Part shown: positions 16,543 to 26,396 of the stretch, one piece after another | Layout of the letters: the number at the start of each line of letters is the position of its first letter | Numbering within the stretch: position 1 is the first letter of the stretch | Notes under the pieces: generated by a model | Database searches by the model: none | What the model was told of the DNA's origin: nothing | What the model saw: only the letters and a program-made list of their open reading frames with translations | Assembly (NCBI GenBank): GCA_900315975.1 | Contig: ONBA01000010.1 | Span: 4,993 to 68,992 of the forward strand | Source of the DNA: an uncultured Ruminococcus sp. | Lineage (GTDB): Bacteria; Bacillota_A; Clostridia; Oscillospirales; Ruminococcaceae | Reading direction: 5' to 3' | DNA: 64,000 nt | Program-made: the position numbers and the translations under genes

Positions 16543-19362
16543 ATGGGAAAAAGGATAAGAAGAATAATGCTGTGTCTGCTTGCGGTATCGCTTCTGAATG
16601 TCTCTGCATCTGTTTATGCTGACGATGAGGAAGCTCCCGAGCCTGTCAGCGAGTCCGGAGCCGATGAAACGGCTGAGACTTCGTCAAAGCTGAAAGAATC
16701 GGTCGAAACGGTCAAGGCGGACTTCGCTGAGATTACCGGATACCTCGAAAAAAACGGCTCTGCGGACGGTATCGACATCTACCGCAAAGATAAGGACATC
16801 GGCGACAAACTATGGGAAAAAGCCGGCGGAAAGCCTGCATCAAAATCAGACTATACTGACGAGCAGAAAGTGCTCGCGGAGAAAATTTCAGACCTTAAAC
16901 AGCTCGGCGAATTTGTTGCTGTAGACCCCGAAAAGCACGAGGTACTGGCACAGTTTAAAACCGGCAGCAAGTCCGGCAGCGAGAAAATTTACCTTAGTGA
17001 CGGAAAGCGATATCTGCTCTATACTAACGCTGACGGTACGGAAATAGTCCGTATCAGGCGCGTAATATCGACTATTGACAATCCGCTCCTGTTCAGCTCT
17101 GTAGACGGTAAAACTCTTGAGCGTATGGACAAGGACTGCAAAAATGTCCTCGCAACACTTACTGAAAGCGGTACTGAGGACGGCAGAAAAATATATTACA
17201 GCGATGACAAAAGAGAATTTGCGTGGCTCAGCTCAGACAGTACGCGCGTTATTGCCTCGTACAGGGAGTGTGCTGAAAATGAAAGCTTCATTCTCCTCGT
17301 TGACGACCGCCTCGGCAATCTTGGCATAAAGAACAAGTCTACCGGCTATATATGGTGGTCTTCACCGCTTGGTGCGACTCAGGACACGATAGCAACTCCT
17401 CTTATTGTGAATGAACTTCGCTCGTCGAACGTTTTGCGCTACGGCATACCTTCAAGGCGCACAAGCAATAACCTTCTCCGCTCAGGTACTGACGACTGCG
17501 AGATTTCAGTCTCGGATATCGCAGGCGGAGTAAGGGTGACATACGATTATAAAAAGACCGGATTCAGGCTTCCCGTAGAGTATACCCTCGACGGCGACTG
17601 CCTTAAAGCAAGCCTGAAAGTCTCTGATATTCAGGAGCCGGAGGACGAAAAAATCGCAACCGAAGTAACGATAATGGGAAGCTTCGGTGCCGGCTCCGAC
17701 ACTGAGGACGGCGAGTTCGTTATCCCCGACGGAAGCGGCGCACTCGTCCGCTTCAATAACGACCGCACTATGGACATGAATGCCTATCAACAGCGCATTT
17801 ACGGTCCGGACGTTACGGCTGTGCCGACGAGCAGGGGAGCGGTGACCGAGCAGATATATCTGCCGGTATACGGCATAATCAAGGGCGATAACGCCCTTCT
17901 CGCAGTTGCCGCTGAGGGAGACTCTGATGCTTACCTTTCTGCTCAGGTGTCAAAGCAGTCAAACAGCAGTTTCAATCTCTGCAATTTCACGTTCATACTG
18001 CGCGGCACGGACATTTTTTATATGTCCGGCAACAACAGCGATAAGCTGACCGTTTTTGAGCGCGGCGGTATAAAGTCGGACGACATCGAGGTCAGATACT
18101 ACCCCATAAGCGGTAAAAATCTGGACTTCACCGACGTTGCGGCACGTTACCGGCAGTACCTCATAGACGAAAAGGGGATAACTCCTAAGAGTGCCGCAGG
18201 TGATGCACCGATGTGCGTTGACCTCTACGGCGGCACTCAGAAGAAAAAGCCTGTGCTCGGTATTCCGGTCACTATGAAACAGGACGTGACTACCTACAGC
18301 GAGGCACTTGATATACTCACAGAGCTGAAAAATAATGGTGTTGACGATATGGCAGTTACGTACAACAACTGGACGACTGCCGGTATAAAGCGACATATCG
18401 ACAAAAAAGCGTCGCCCTCGGGTACACTCGGCGGCAGTAAGGATTTCGGCAGGCTGACAGAGTTTATCAGTGACAGCGGCTATGAATTCTACCCCGCGGC
18501 TGATAACAACTGCTTCTATTCCGGAGGAGGTTACAACTCTATAAACGCTACGTGCGTAAGGATTTCGGGGGCCTACTCGCGAATCGTCAGCTATGACCGC
18601 GCTTACGGCATACCTAACGGATTCAAGGACAATATGTCTCTGCTTTCACCTGACTACTTCACTGAGGTCTGCGGCGGTATCGCTGAAAGCTACTCTTCTG
18701 CCGGACTTTCCGGAGCGTCCGTGAGCGGAATGGCTTCGGCACTCTACGGCGACTACGGCAAGAAGGATATTTCGCGATATAAGGCTATGGAGCTTGCAAT
18801 GGAAGGCTTTGACAAGCTTTCGTCAACTCTCGATGACGGCATGACCGCTGACGGTGCAAATGCCTATGCACTGCCGTATGTGAGCCGTATAAGCGGAATA
18901 CCGCTTAATTCGAGCAGATTTGACATCTTCAACGAGGATATTCCTTTCTATCAGGCTGTAATGCACGGACTTATCCCGTATTCGGGTACGGCTGTAAACG
19001 GCAGTCCCGACACTGACAGCCTGCTCCTCATGTCAGCGGCGACAGGAAGTCTGCTTAGTTACGATATGCTCTACGGTGAGACCAGCAAGCTCAAAGACAC
19101 CGACCTCGACGTTTATTTCTATGCAAATCATGAGAACTGGACTTCCCCTGCGGCGGAGGAGTATAAACTGCTGAAGCCTCTGCTTGCAAAGGTCAGCGAC
19201 AGCTATATAGTCAGCTACAAGACTTCGGCTGACGGCAAAATTATTACTACCGGCTTTTCGGACGGTACTACGGTCACGACTGACCTCGACGCCGGTACTT
19301 TCAGTTACGACGGCAAAACTATCGCACTGCGCAGTGAAAAGGAGGGTGAACATGACAGCTAA
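16543..19362 (+). CDS. DUF5696-type large exported protein, 939 aa
   Basis: A signal peptide (residues 1-27, ending around SVYADDEE) is followed by an acidic linker and a large exported body without a transmembrane anchor. From about residue 225 the pattern (FILLVDDRLGNLGIKNKSTGYIWWSSP) fits, from memory, DUF5696 proteins of Paenibacillus and clostridia. From about residue 540 alternating hydrophobic strands and Asp/Glu-containing loops suggest a TIM-barrel glycoside-hydrolase-like region, but no catalytic pair can be assigned with confidence. It overlaps the next permease gene by 11 bases. It may process or present the glycan to the binding protein; this is an inference. Confidence 0.78.
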   Translation: MGKRIRRIMLCLLAVSLLNVSASVYADDEEAPEPVSESGADETAETSSKLKESVETVKADFAEITGYLEKNGSADGIDIYRKDKDIGDKLWEKAGGKPASKSDYTDEQKVLAEKISDLKQLGEFVAVDPEKHEVLAQFKTGSKSGSEKIYLSDGKRYLLYTNADGTEIVRIRRVISTIDNPLLFSSVDGKTLERMDKDCKNVLATLTESGTEDGRKIYYSDDKREFAWLSSDSTRVIASYRECAENESFILLVDDRLGNLGIKNKSTGYIWWSSPLGATQDTIATPLIVNELRSSNVLRYGIPSRRTSNNLLRSGTDDCEISVSDIAGGVRVTYDYKKTGFRLPVEYTLDGDCLKASLKVSDIQEPEDEKIATEVTIMGSFGAGSDTEDGEFVIPDGSGALVRFNNDRTMDMNAYQQRIYGPDVTAVPTSRGAVTEQIYLPVYGIIKGDNALLAVAAEGDSDAYLSAQVSKQSNSSFNLCNFTFILRGTDIFYMSGNNSDKLTVFERGGIKSDDIEVRYYPISGKNLDFTDVAARYRQYLIDEKGITPKSAAGDAPMCVDLYGGTQKKKPVLGIPVTMKQDVTTYSEALDILTELKNNGVDDMAVTYNNWTTAGIKRHIDKKASPSGTLGGSKDFGRLTEFISDSGYEFYPAADNNCFYSGGGYNSINATCVRISGAYSRIVSYDRAYGIPNGFKDNMSLLSPDYFTEVCGGIAESYSSAGLSGASVSGMASALYGDYGKKDISRYKAMELAMEGFDKLSSTLDDGMTADGANAYALPYVSRISGIPLNSSRFDIFNEDIPFYQAVMHGLIPYSGTAVNGSPDTDSLLLMSAATGSLLSYDMLYGETSKLKDTDLDVYFYANHENWTSPAAEEYKLLKPLLAKVSDSYIVSYKTSADGKIITTGFSDGTTVTTDLDAGTFSYDGKTIALRSEKEGEHDS

Positions 19363-20260
19363 AAAGAAACCGCTCCCATATGAGCGCCGCAAGCAGTTAT
19401 ACGGCTACGGCTTTATTTCACTGTGGCTCGTGGGTACTGTTCTGTTCTTCCTGATACCGCTTGTGAGGTCACTGTGGTTTTCGTTCAACAATGTCGGTAT
19501 CGACATCAACCGTACCGTACTTACTTGGAACGGTCTCGGCAACTACGACGATATAATCAACAAAGACCCGAAATACCTCGCCCTTCTGAAAGATACACTG
19601 ATAGAAACTGCGTGGAAAACTCCGCTGATACTGATTTTTTCACTGTTTATTGCGGTTATGCTTAATCAGAAATTCCGCGGCAGAACCCTCGCAAGGGCGG
19701 TATTCTTCATGCCCGCTATCATCGCGACAGGACCGGTGTACAAGATAATCAGCGGCGATATGGACAGCACCGGAAACACTCAGGCGGCACAGTTCTCAAC
19801 ACTGTTTTCTACCGACCTCATCGGTTCACTATTGCAATTTCTCGGTATATACGGTATCAGCGACAGAATGAGCGGACTTATCTCAGGTATCGCCGATAAT
19901 ATTTTCGGTATAGTATGGTCGAGCGGTATACAGATACTGCTTTTCCTCGGTGCATTGCAGAATATACCGCCGTCGGCTAAGGAAGCCGCTCAGATAGAAG
20001 GTGCAACTGCGTGGGAGTTCTTCTGGAAGATAACTCTGCCGTACGTTAGTCCGTTCATACTCGCGAACCTGATATTCACTGTGATAGACTCGTTCACAAG
20101 TCCGACAAACGCTGTAATGGAACGTATTCTCTCCGTCAAGGAGGAACTGAAATTCGGCGTAGCTTCGGCAATGGCATGGGGTTACTTCATAATCATTGCC
20201 GCCGCGATAGGTTTGCTGACGTTCATTGTTAACAAGTTTATCTACTACGAAAATGACTAA
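19352..20260 (+). CDS. Sugar ABC transporter permease, MalF type (second pair)
   Basis: A 302-residue permease starting at ATG 19352 with AAAGGAGGG upstream. A GTG at 19334 in the same frame is rejected because it would overlap that binding site. About six helices are present, and the EAA loop KEAAQIEGATAWEFFWKI followed by TLPYVSP lies near residues 211-237. It is clearly diverged from the first MalF-type protein (different periplasmic loop with SGDMDSTGNTQ), so this is a second functional pair and not a recent duplication. Confidence 0.93.
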   Translation: MTAKKKPLPYERRKQLYGYGFISLWLVGTVLFFLIPLVRSLWFSFNNVGIDINRTVLTWNGLGNYDDIINKDPKYLALLKDTLIETAWKTPLILIFSLFIAVMLNQKFRGRTLARAVFFMPAIIATGPVYKIISGDMDSTGNTQAAQFSTLFSTDLIGSLLQFLGIYGISDRMSGLISGIADNIFGIVWSSGIQILLFLGALQNIPPSAKEAAQIEGATAWEFFWKITLPYVSPFILANLIFTVIDSFTSPTNAVMERILSVKEELKFGVASAMAWGYFIIIAAAIGLLTFIVNKFIYYEND

Positions 20261-20273
20261 GGAGGGCGCTGTT

Positions 20274-21272
20274 ATGAACGATAATTCAGGCGGACTCTCT
20301 CCGCGTCAGGCAAAAAAACAGCGTATGAGGTCGATGACTCCGGAAGAGCGGAGTTACCTCAGACGCAATGCTTTCGCAGAGAAGGCATGGAAATTCTTCC
20401 GGACCGTGATACTCTGCGGACTCAGCTTTGTTATACTGTATCCGCTGATTTACATGGTTAGCTGTGCATTCCGTGAGCGTCAGGATATGACTGACCCGAC
20501 TGTTATGTGGATACCGCGACATTTCACTCTCGATATTCTGCGCGAGACTATCGACGCTATGGACCTTTGGAAGACTCTGAAAGATACCCTTGTGCTGAAT
20601 ATCGGCTGTTCACTGGTTCAGGTGGTGTCGTGTGCGATAACCGGATACGGCTTTGCAAGGTTTAAATTCCGCGGAAGCAAGCTTTTGTTCGGTATTGTCA
20701 TACTCATGATAATAGTGCCGACTCAGATAATAGCGATACCCCTTTATACTCTTTTCCGCAACTTCGGTATACGCGGTATTTTTACCGTTAACCTCATAAA
20801 TACACCGTGGACCATGTACCTGCCTGCACTCACCGGAAACGGTATACGCTCAGGACTGATGATACTGATATTCCGTCAGTTTTTCCGCGGTTTGCCGAAG
20901 GAACTTGAAGATGCCGCATATATTGACGGATGCGGACCATTCATGACGTTTGTACGTGTCATGATACCGAATGCAGGTTCGGCATTCCTGACTGTTTTTC
21001 TGTTTTCGGTCGTGTGGTACTGGAACGACTATTATGTAAGTTCTACTTTCCTTGACGACTCAAAGACAGTTTCGCTGATGCTGAAAAGTCTCGATTCGAT
21101 ATTAAAGACGAGGATATTCAACTCGCCGACTGCTGATATACCGCCGCGCGAGCAGATAGTCTGGAAGGAAGCCGGTTGCCTGCTTTCAATTAGTCCGCTT
21201 CTTGTGATGTATCTTTTTTTGCAGAAGTACTTCACTGAAGGAATTGCACGTTCGGGAATAACCGGAATATAA
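20274..21272 (+). CDS. Carbohydrate ABC transporter permease, MalG type (second pair)
   Basis: The chosen start is ATG 20274, because TAAGGAGGG lies 7-10 bases before it; the frame extends further upstream into the previous gene without a binding site. The 332-residue product has an extended polar N-terminus (MNDNSGGLSPRQAKKQRMRS), longer than in the first MalG, then six helices. The EAA loop EDAAYIDGCGPFMTFVRV followed by MIPNAGS is present. Last gene of the operon, followed by a strong terminator. Confidence 0.92.
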   Translation: MNDNSGGLSPRQAKKQRMRSMTPEERSYLRRNAFAEKAWKFFRTVILCGLSFVILYPLIYMVSCAFRERQDMTDPTVMWIPRHFTLDILRETIDAMDLWKTLKDTLVLNIGCSLVQVVSCAITGYGFARFKFRGSKLLFGIVILMIIVPTQIIAIPLYTLFRNFGIRGIFTVNLINTPWTMYLPALTGNGIRSGLMILIFRQFFRGLPKELEDAAYIDGCGPFMTFVRVMIPNAGSAFLTVFLFSVVWYWNDYYVSSTFLDDSKTVSLMLKSLDSILKTRIFNSPTADIPPREQIVWKEAGCLLSISPLLVMYLFLQKYFTEGIARSGITGI

Positions 21273-21273
21273 A

Positions 21274-21328
21274 GGCAACACCGCACAAAGCCCGCCTGAA
21301 GGCTTTGTGCGGTATTGCCTAAAATTTT
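21274..21328 (+). terminator. Terminator of the eight-gene uptake operon
   Basis: A 19-bp stem with one mismatch (21274-21292 with 21301-21319) and an eight-base loop is followed by TAAAATTTTT. It begins directly after the stop codon of the last permease. Confidence 0.9.
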
Positions 21329-21468
21329 TGTAGGGACGCGCATTGTGCGTCCGCATGACAGATGCATATGGCTTCGGACTACTAATGGTCGTCCCTGCAA
21401 ACAAAAAAAGGCGAACCCGAATAAATGGGTTCGCCTTTTTTGGCGGGCGGATAATATCCGCCCCTACA
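21329..21468. repeat. Palindromic intergenic repeats around the groEL terminator
   Basis: A unit TGTAGGG plus GACGCGCAttGTGCGTC (21329-21352) faces an inverted fragment GTCCCTGCA (21391-21399). After the terminator there is an inverted unit GGGCGGATAatATCCGCCC followed by CTACA (21446-21468). These belong to the same family as the units at 6.2-6.4 kb and 23.1-23.2 kb. Confidence 0.72.
21403..21441. terminator. Bidirectional terminator downstream of groEL
   Basis: Seven A, GGCGAACCC, an eight-base loop, GGGTTCGCC and a run of T. It is symmetric enough to stop groEL transcription on the minus strand and read-through from the uptake operon on the plus strand. Confidence 0.88.
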
Positions 21469-21485
21469 TAAATTCGTAATCGGAA

Positions 21486-23213
<1,728 letters not shown>

Positions 23214-23275
23214 TTAAAAGTCTGAACGTAAATGCATATCCGGAACGTCGAGGCGGCGTTCTCTACATTTGTTGT

Positions 23276-23609
<334 letters not shown>

Positions 23610-23760
23610 TTATATTTTACCACCTTTTTCTAATAAATCAAGACTATTCTCGAAACTTTCACAAATTTTGTTATTCTGCACAAATATCGCGCGGTACTGT
23701 TGAAATATGGTGACGCAAGAGCAGAGAGAGCATTCCCAGCCGCTGTACAGTACTAATCCA

Positions 23761-23789
23761 TTGACTTTGTGCCGTTTAGGTGCTATAAT
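23761..23789 (+). promoter_or_regulatory. Promoter of the frame-disrupted zinc-ribbon gene
   Basis: TTGACT (23761-23766), a 17-base spacer and TATAAT (23784-23789), 30 bp before the ATG at 23819. GGAGG (23807-23811) is the ribosome binding site. Confidence 0.8.
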
Positions 23790-23818
23790 ACATATATATC
23801 ATCTACGGAGGTTCAGAT

Positions 23819-24529
23819 ATGCCTATTGTTTCAGCTATATGTCCGTCGTGCTCGGCTCCGCTCGAGGTCGATAACAAGACCGAAGCCGGCGTTTGTAAAT
23901 TCTGCGGAAATGCTTTCATAACCGAAAAAGCTATCAACAACTTTAACATAAAGTATGAGGTCAAAGCCGATAACGTTATTATCAGCAATAATGTCTCTAT
24001 GGAGACTCTGCTTGAGCGTGAAGCGGTACTGACGAGACTTAAGGAAATCTCCAAGCTCAATGAACTCTATGAGGAAATGGTAAAGAATTATCCCAAGCGC
24101 TATGAGGGCTGGTGGGGCAAGCTTATCATTTATACCCAAAATTTCACGTCTGTTAGTGCAGATAAGAAAAGGGTGGACAAGTGGTACGCTTTCGTTAAAG
24201 AGTGCGCTCCTGCTGACGTTCTGCCAAAGCTTGAAAAGAAATACAATACCTTTGTGCTCGGTCTGATGAAGCGTGAACTGGATAATCAGAAAGCTGACAT
24301 CGAAAGACTGAATGATGTGATAAATGATGAAAAAACAGAAGCTGAACGCAACATACAGGGAGCTAAGAATTCCCGGAATAATGAGATAAGAAGGATACTG
24401 CTCTTCGCTGTCGGAATGATTTTCTGTGTTATCGGAACTCTCTGGAGCAAGTCGATCATTGATAGGTACTGGGAGACGGATTCTGAGCTTGTTCCGAAAT
24501 GGGCGTATTCATCCTTGTTTTGGTCATAG
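23819..24529 (+). CDS. Zinc-ribbon membrane protein, truncated by frameshift (236 aa)
   Basis: The N-terminus has a zinc ribbon (ICPSCSAPLEV, then VCKFCGNAF, residues about 7-39). A helical segment follows, with a TPR-like or cell-organising region (LERLKE-type helices, YPKRYEGWWGKLIIY), a coiled coil (about 160-195) and one membrane helix (ILLFAVGMIFCVIGTLW). The frame stops at 24529 within a run that makes sense only in the next frame, where a second membrane helix and a coiled coil continue. The native protein was therefore probably about 300 residues. The visible ORF has a good promoter, so a shortened protein may still be made. No functional assignment. Confidence 0.7.
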   Translation: MPIVSAICPSCSAPLEVDNKTEAGVCKFCGNAFITEKAINNFNIKYEVKADNVIISNNVSMETLLEREAVLTRLKEISKLNELYEEMVKNYPKRYEGWWGKLIIYTQNFTSVSADKKRVDKWYAFVKECAPADVLPKLEKKYNTFVLGLMKRELDNQKADIERLNDVINDEKTEAERNIQGAKNSRNNEIRRILLFAVGMIFCVIGTLWSKSIIDRYWETDSELVPKWAYSSLFWS

Positions 24530-24731
24530 TATTTATTGTACTTGGATACTTTTTCTTCAAGACACAAGAATTTTCAGATCTGTTTACGTTCTTCTACATA
24601 AGCGGCGTAAAGAAAAGCTTGCTGACGCTCAGGAACAATACGACAGGCAGTATAAGGAAAAAAGCGGGATCTTACAGCAGACAGAGGCAAATATAAATGC
24701 CTTTATACAGGAAAAAGAACTTACGGAATAA
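24499..24731 (+). pseudogene. Displaced C-terminal part of the zinc-ribbon gene
   Basis: Directly downstream, and in two further frames, are GVFILVLVIVFIVLGYFFF (a second membrane helix, from 24499 to about 24590) and then KRRKEKLADAQEQYDRQYKE through to KELTE and a stop at 24731 (a charged coiled coil). Both steps are minus-one shifts relative to the preceding frame, as expected from two separate single-base deletions. The breaks are near 24497 and near 24593. No ribosome binding site precedes either fragment. Sequencing error is the main alternative. Confidence 0.62.
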
Positions 24732-24737
24732 ACTGTT

Positions 24738-24779
24738 CAGGCGGATAAAGGATTAACCCTTTTATCCGCCTGCTTTTTA
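24738..24779. terminator. Intrinsic terminator between convergent genes
   Basis: CAGGCGGATAAA pairs with TTTATCCGCCTG (one bulge near the loop), followed by CTTTTTATT on the plus strand. It separates the zinc-ribbon gene from dpaB, whose stop codon lies in the T-run. Confidence 0.78.
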
Positions 24780-25376
24780 TTCTCCGGTCTTGTGGTATAT
24801 TATCGGACGAAGCTGAACTCCGCGAAGTGCCGCCGAAACTGCCTGCGGAAGCATTTCAAATTCCGCCACGAGAGAAGCGGGTTTCTTTTCGATATCGTCC
24901 TGTAGCATTGGCACGAAGTAGTAGTTTTTACGGTTGAAGAGTTCGCCGATATTCTTTGCCGAGGCAAGAAGTGAATCGTTTGACGCGATAGCAAGTACGA
25001 CAGGTCTGCCGCCGCGCAGATGCGACTTTACAGCCATAGTTGCCGCAGAATCGGTGATTCCTGCCGCAAGCTTTGCCGCTGTGTTTGAGGTGCACGGAGA
25101 AACTACCATGATGTCGGTCAAATTCTTCGGACCGATAGGTTCAGCACCGTCGATTGAGGTTATGACCTCTTTACCGCATATATCGCTGAAACGCTTGACA
25201 TTGTCCTCGCCGGACCCGAAACGTGTCGATATACCGGCGGCATTTTCCGACATTACCGGCAGAAGTTCCGCTCCCATGGCTATAAGGCGTTCAGCCTGCC
25301 GGAAACTCCGTTCAAATGTGCAGTATGAGCCTGTCATAACGTAGCCTATGCGGATACCGCTGAAACTCTCATTCAT
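24777..25376 (-). CDS. dpaB: Dipicolinate synthase subunit B
   Basis: The chosen start is ATG 25376 (MNESFSGIRIG) with AAAGGGGTG upstream; a GTG nine bases earlier lies inside that binding site. The 199-residue product is a flavoprotein-fold protein with GYVMTGSYCTF, VVSPCTSNTAAKLAAG and PVVLAIASND, typical of SpoVFB. With DpaA it converts the lysine-pathway intermediate dihydrodipicolinate (or its precursor) to dipicolinic acid, the spore-core calcium chelator, in the mother cell. It overlaps dpaA by eight bases. Presence of the pair implies sporulation or its remnant. Confidence 0.95.
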   Translation of the reverse strand: MNESFSGIRIGYVMTGSYCTFERSFRQAERLIAMGAELLPVMSENAAGISTRFGSGEDNVKRFSDICGKEVITSIDGAEPIGPKNLTDIMVVSPCTSNTAAKLAAGITDSAATMAVKSHLRGGRPVVLAIASNDSLLASAKNIGELFNRKNYYFVPMLQDDIEKKPASLVAEFEMLPQAVSAALRGVQLRPIIYHKTGE

Positions 25377-26223
25377 TGAACTCACCCCTTTCTGCGAGTA
25401 TGCCTGCGACTGTTTCGGCGACTATCTTTCCTGCACTCACCGGACAACTCTTGCCCGGCAGTCCCAGTGCCCATACAGCTTTTCTGCCAAGGTCTGCGGC
25501 GGCTTCAAAGTCGATACCGCCGGGACGCGATGCAAGGTCTATGAAAAGGGTATTACTGCCGCTTTTTGTGAGCATCTCCCTGTCAAAGACGAGTTCGGGC
25601 GCAGTATTCAACACAAGGGCATAGTCACTGTTGAAATCTTTCATTCTCACAGGTCTAACGCCGTGAAGCCGTACATTTGCGGCAGCCTTTCTGCTGCGTA
25701 CAGCTACAGTTATATCAGCGCCGAAGCCTTTGAGGATTTCCGTGAGGGCAGTACCGATACGTCCCATTCCGACTATCAGCACAGGCAGTCCGCTGAGCGT
25801 GACAGGAAGTTCCTCAAGTGCGAGACGTATCGCTCCCTCAGCAGTAGGGACAGCGTTGCAAAGCTGAAAATCCTCGCGGTCGGAGTAAGAGATTATCTCA
25901 TGGTCAGGGAATAATTCAGAAAGGCGCGTGTCCTTCCTGCCTGTGAGGACTACCGCCCCTTTTTGCAGCATTCCTGCCGTTTCCTCTGCGCTGATACTGC
26001 CGGAAAAGCATGGTGTATTGACGAGTCCGTCATCATTCAGCGGAGGCACAGGAAGTACAAGACAGCCGTACTTCCTGCCGCTGTCAGCAGTCGGAATAAC
26101 GTCAGGGACAAGTTCATCATCGAATCCGGTCACTGCGACCGCGAATCTATCGGCAAGCCGCTCTGCACAGAACAACTGCCGCATATCGCCGCCGGCGATA
26201 AGTATATCTGTTTTATTATTCAT
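25369..26223 (-). CDS. dpaA: Dipicolinate synthase subunit A
   Basis: The start is ATG 26223, since GGAG lies seven bases before it; an in-frame ATG at 26235 would overlap that site. The 284-residue product has an N-terminal region DILIAGGDMRQLFCAERLA, the SpoVFA hallmark, and a Rossmann NAD(P)-binding segment VLIVGMGRIGTALTEILKG (about 148-166), as in D-hydroxyacid dehydrogenase-like proteins. Forms the dipicolinate synthase with DpaB. First gene of a two-gene operon. Confidence 0.95.
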   Translation of the reverse strand: MNNKTDILIAGGDMRQLFCAERLADRFAVAVTGFDDELVPDVIPTADSGRKYGCLVLPVPPLNDDGLVNTPCFSGSISAEETAGMLQKGAVVLTGRKDTRLSELFPDHEIISYSDREDFQLCNAVPTAEGAIRLALEELPVTLSGLPVLIVGMGRIGTALTEILKGFGADITVAVRSRKAAANVRLHGVRPVRMKDFNSDYALVLNTAPELVFDREMLTKSGSNTLFIDLASRPGGIDFEAAADLGRKAVWALGLPGKSCPVSAGKIVAETVAGILAERGEFNE

Positions 26224-26266
26224 ACTATTCTCCATTCTGTAAAAATAATGAGTTATATGCTCGCTA

Positions 26267-26297
26267 CATTATATGAAAACATCGTCGGTTTGGTGTG
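26267..26297 (-). promoter_or_regulatory. Possible sporulation-type (sigma-K/E-like) promoter of dpaAB
   Basis: On the minus strand CATATAATG (26275-26267) lies 16 bases downstream of CACACC (26297-26292), about 45 bp before the dpaA start. It resembles the mother-cell sigma-factor pattern of AC at -35 and CATANNNTA at -10, with one mismatch in the -10. No good sigma-A -35 is seen at the right distance. In Bacillus subtilis the homologous genes are sigma-K dependent. Confidence 0.35.
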
Positions 26298-26335
26298 CGG
26301 CTGAACATTGAATGGTACATATTCCCTGCCGACCA

Positions 26336-26364
26336 TTGCATTTTTCATATATATGTGGTATAAT
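26336..26364 (+). promoter_or_regulatory. Promoter of the zinc-ribbon/RING-like membrane protein gene
   Basis: TTGCAT (26336-26341), a 17-base spacer and TATAAT (26359-26364), 32 bp before the ATG at 26397. Confidence 0.72.
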
Positions 26365-26396
26365 ATAAAAAAGCAAAGTGCTGAGAGGTATTATAT

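Noticed and set aside
19334..19351. Upstream GTG start for the second MalF-type permease
   Set aside because: It would overlap the AAAGGAGGG ribosome binding site, which serves the ATG at 19352.
24426..24731. Independent 101-residue gene starting at 24426
   Set aside because: Its first 60 residues are an out-of-frame reading of the zinc-ribbon gene; only its coiled-coil end looks real, as a displaced fragment.
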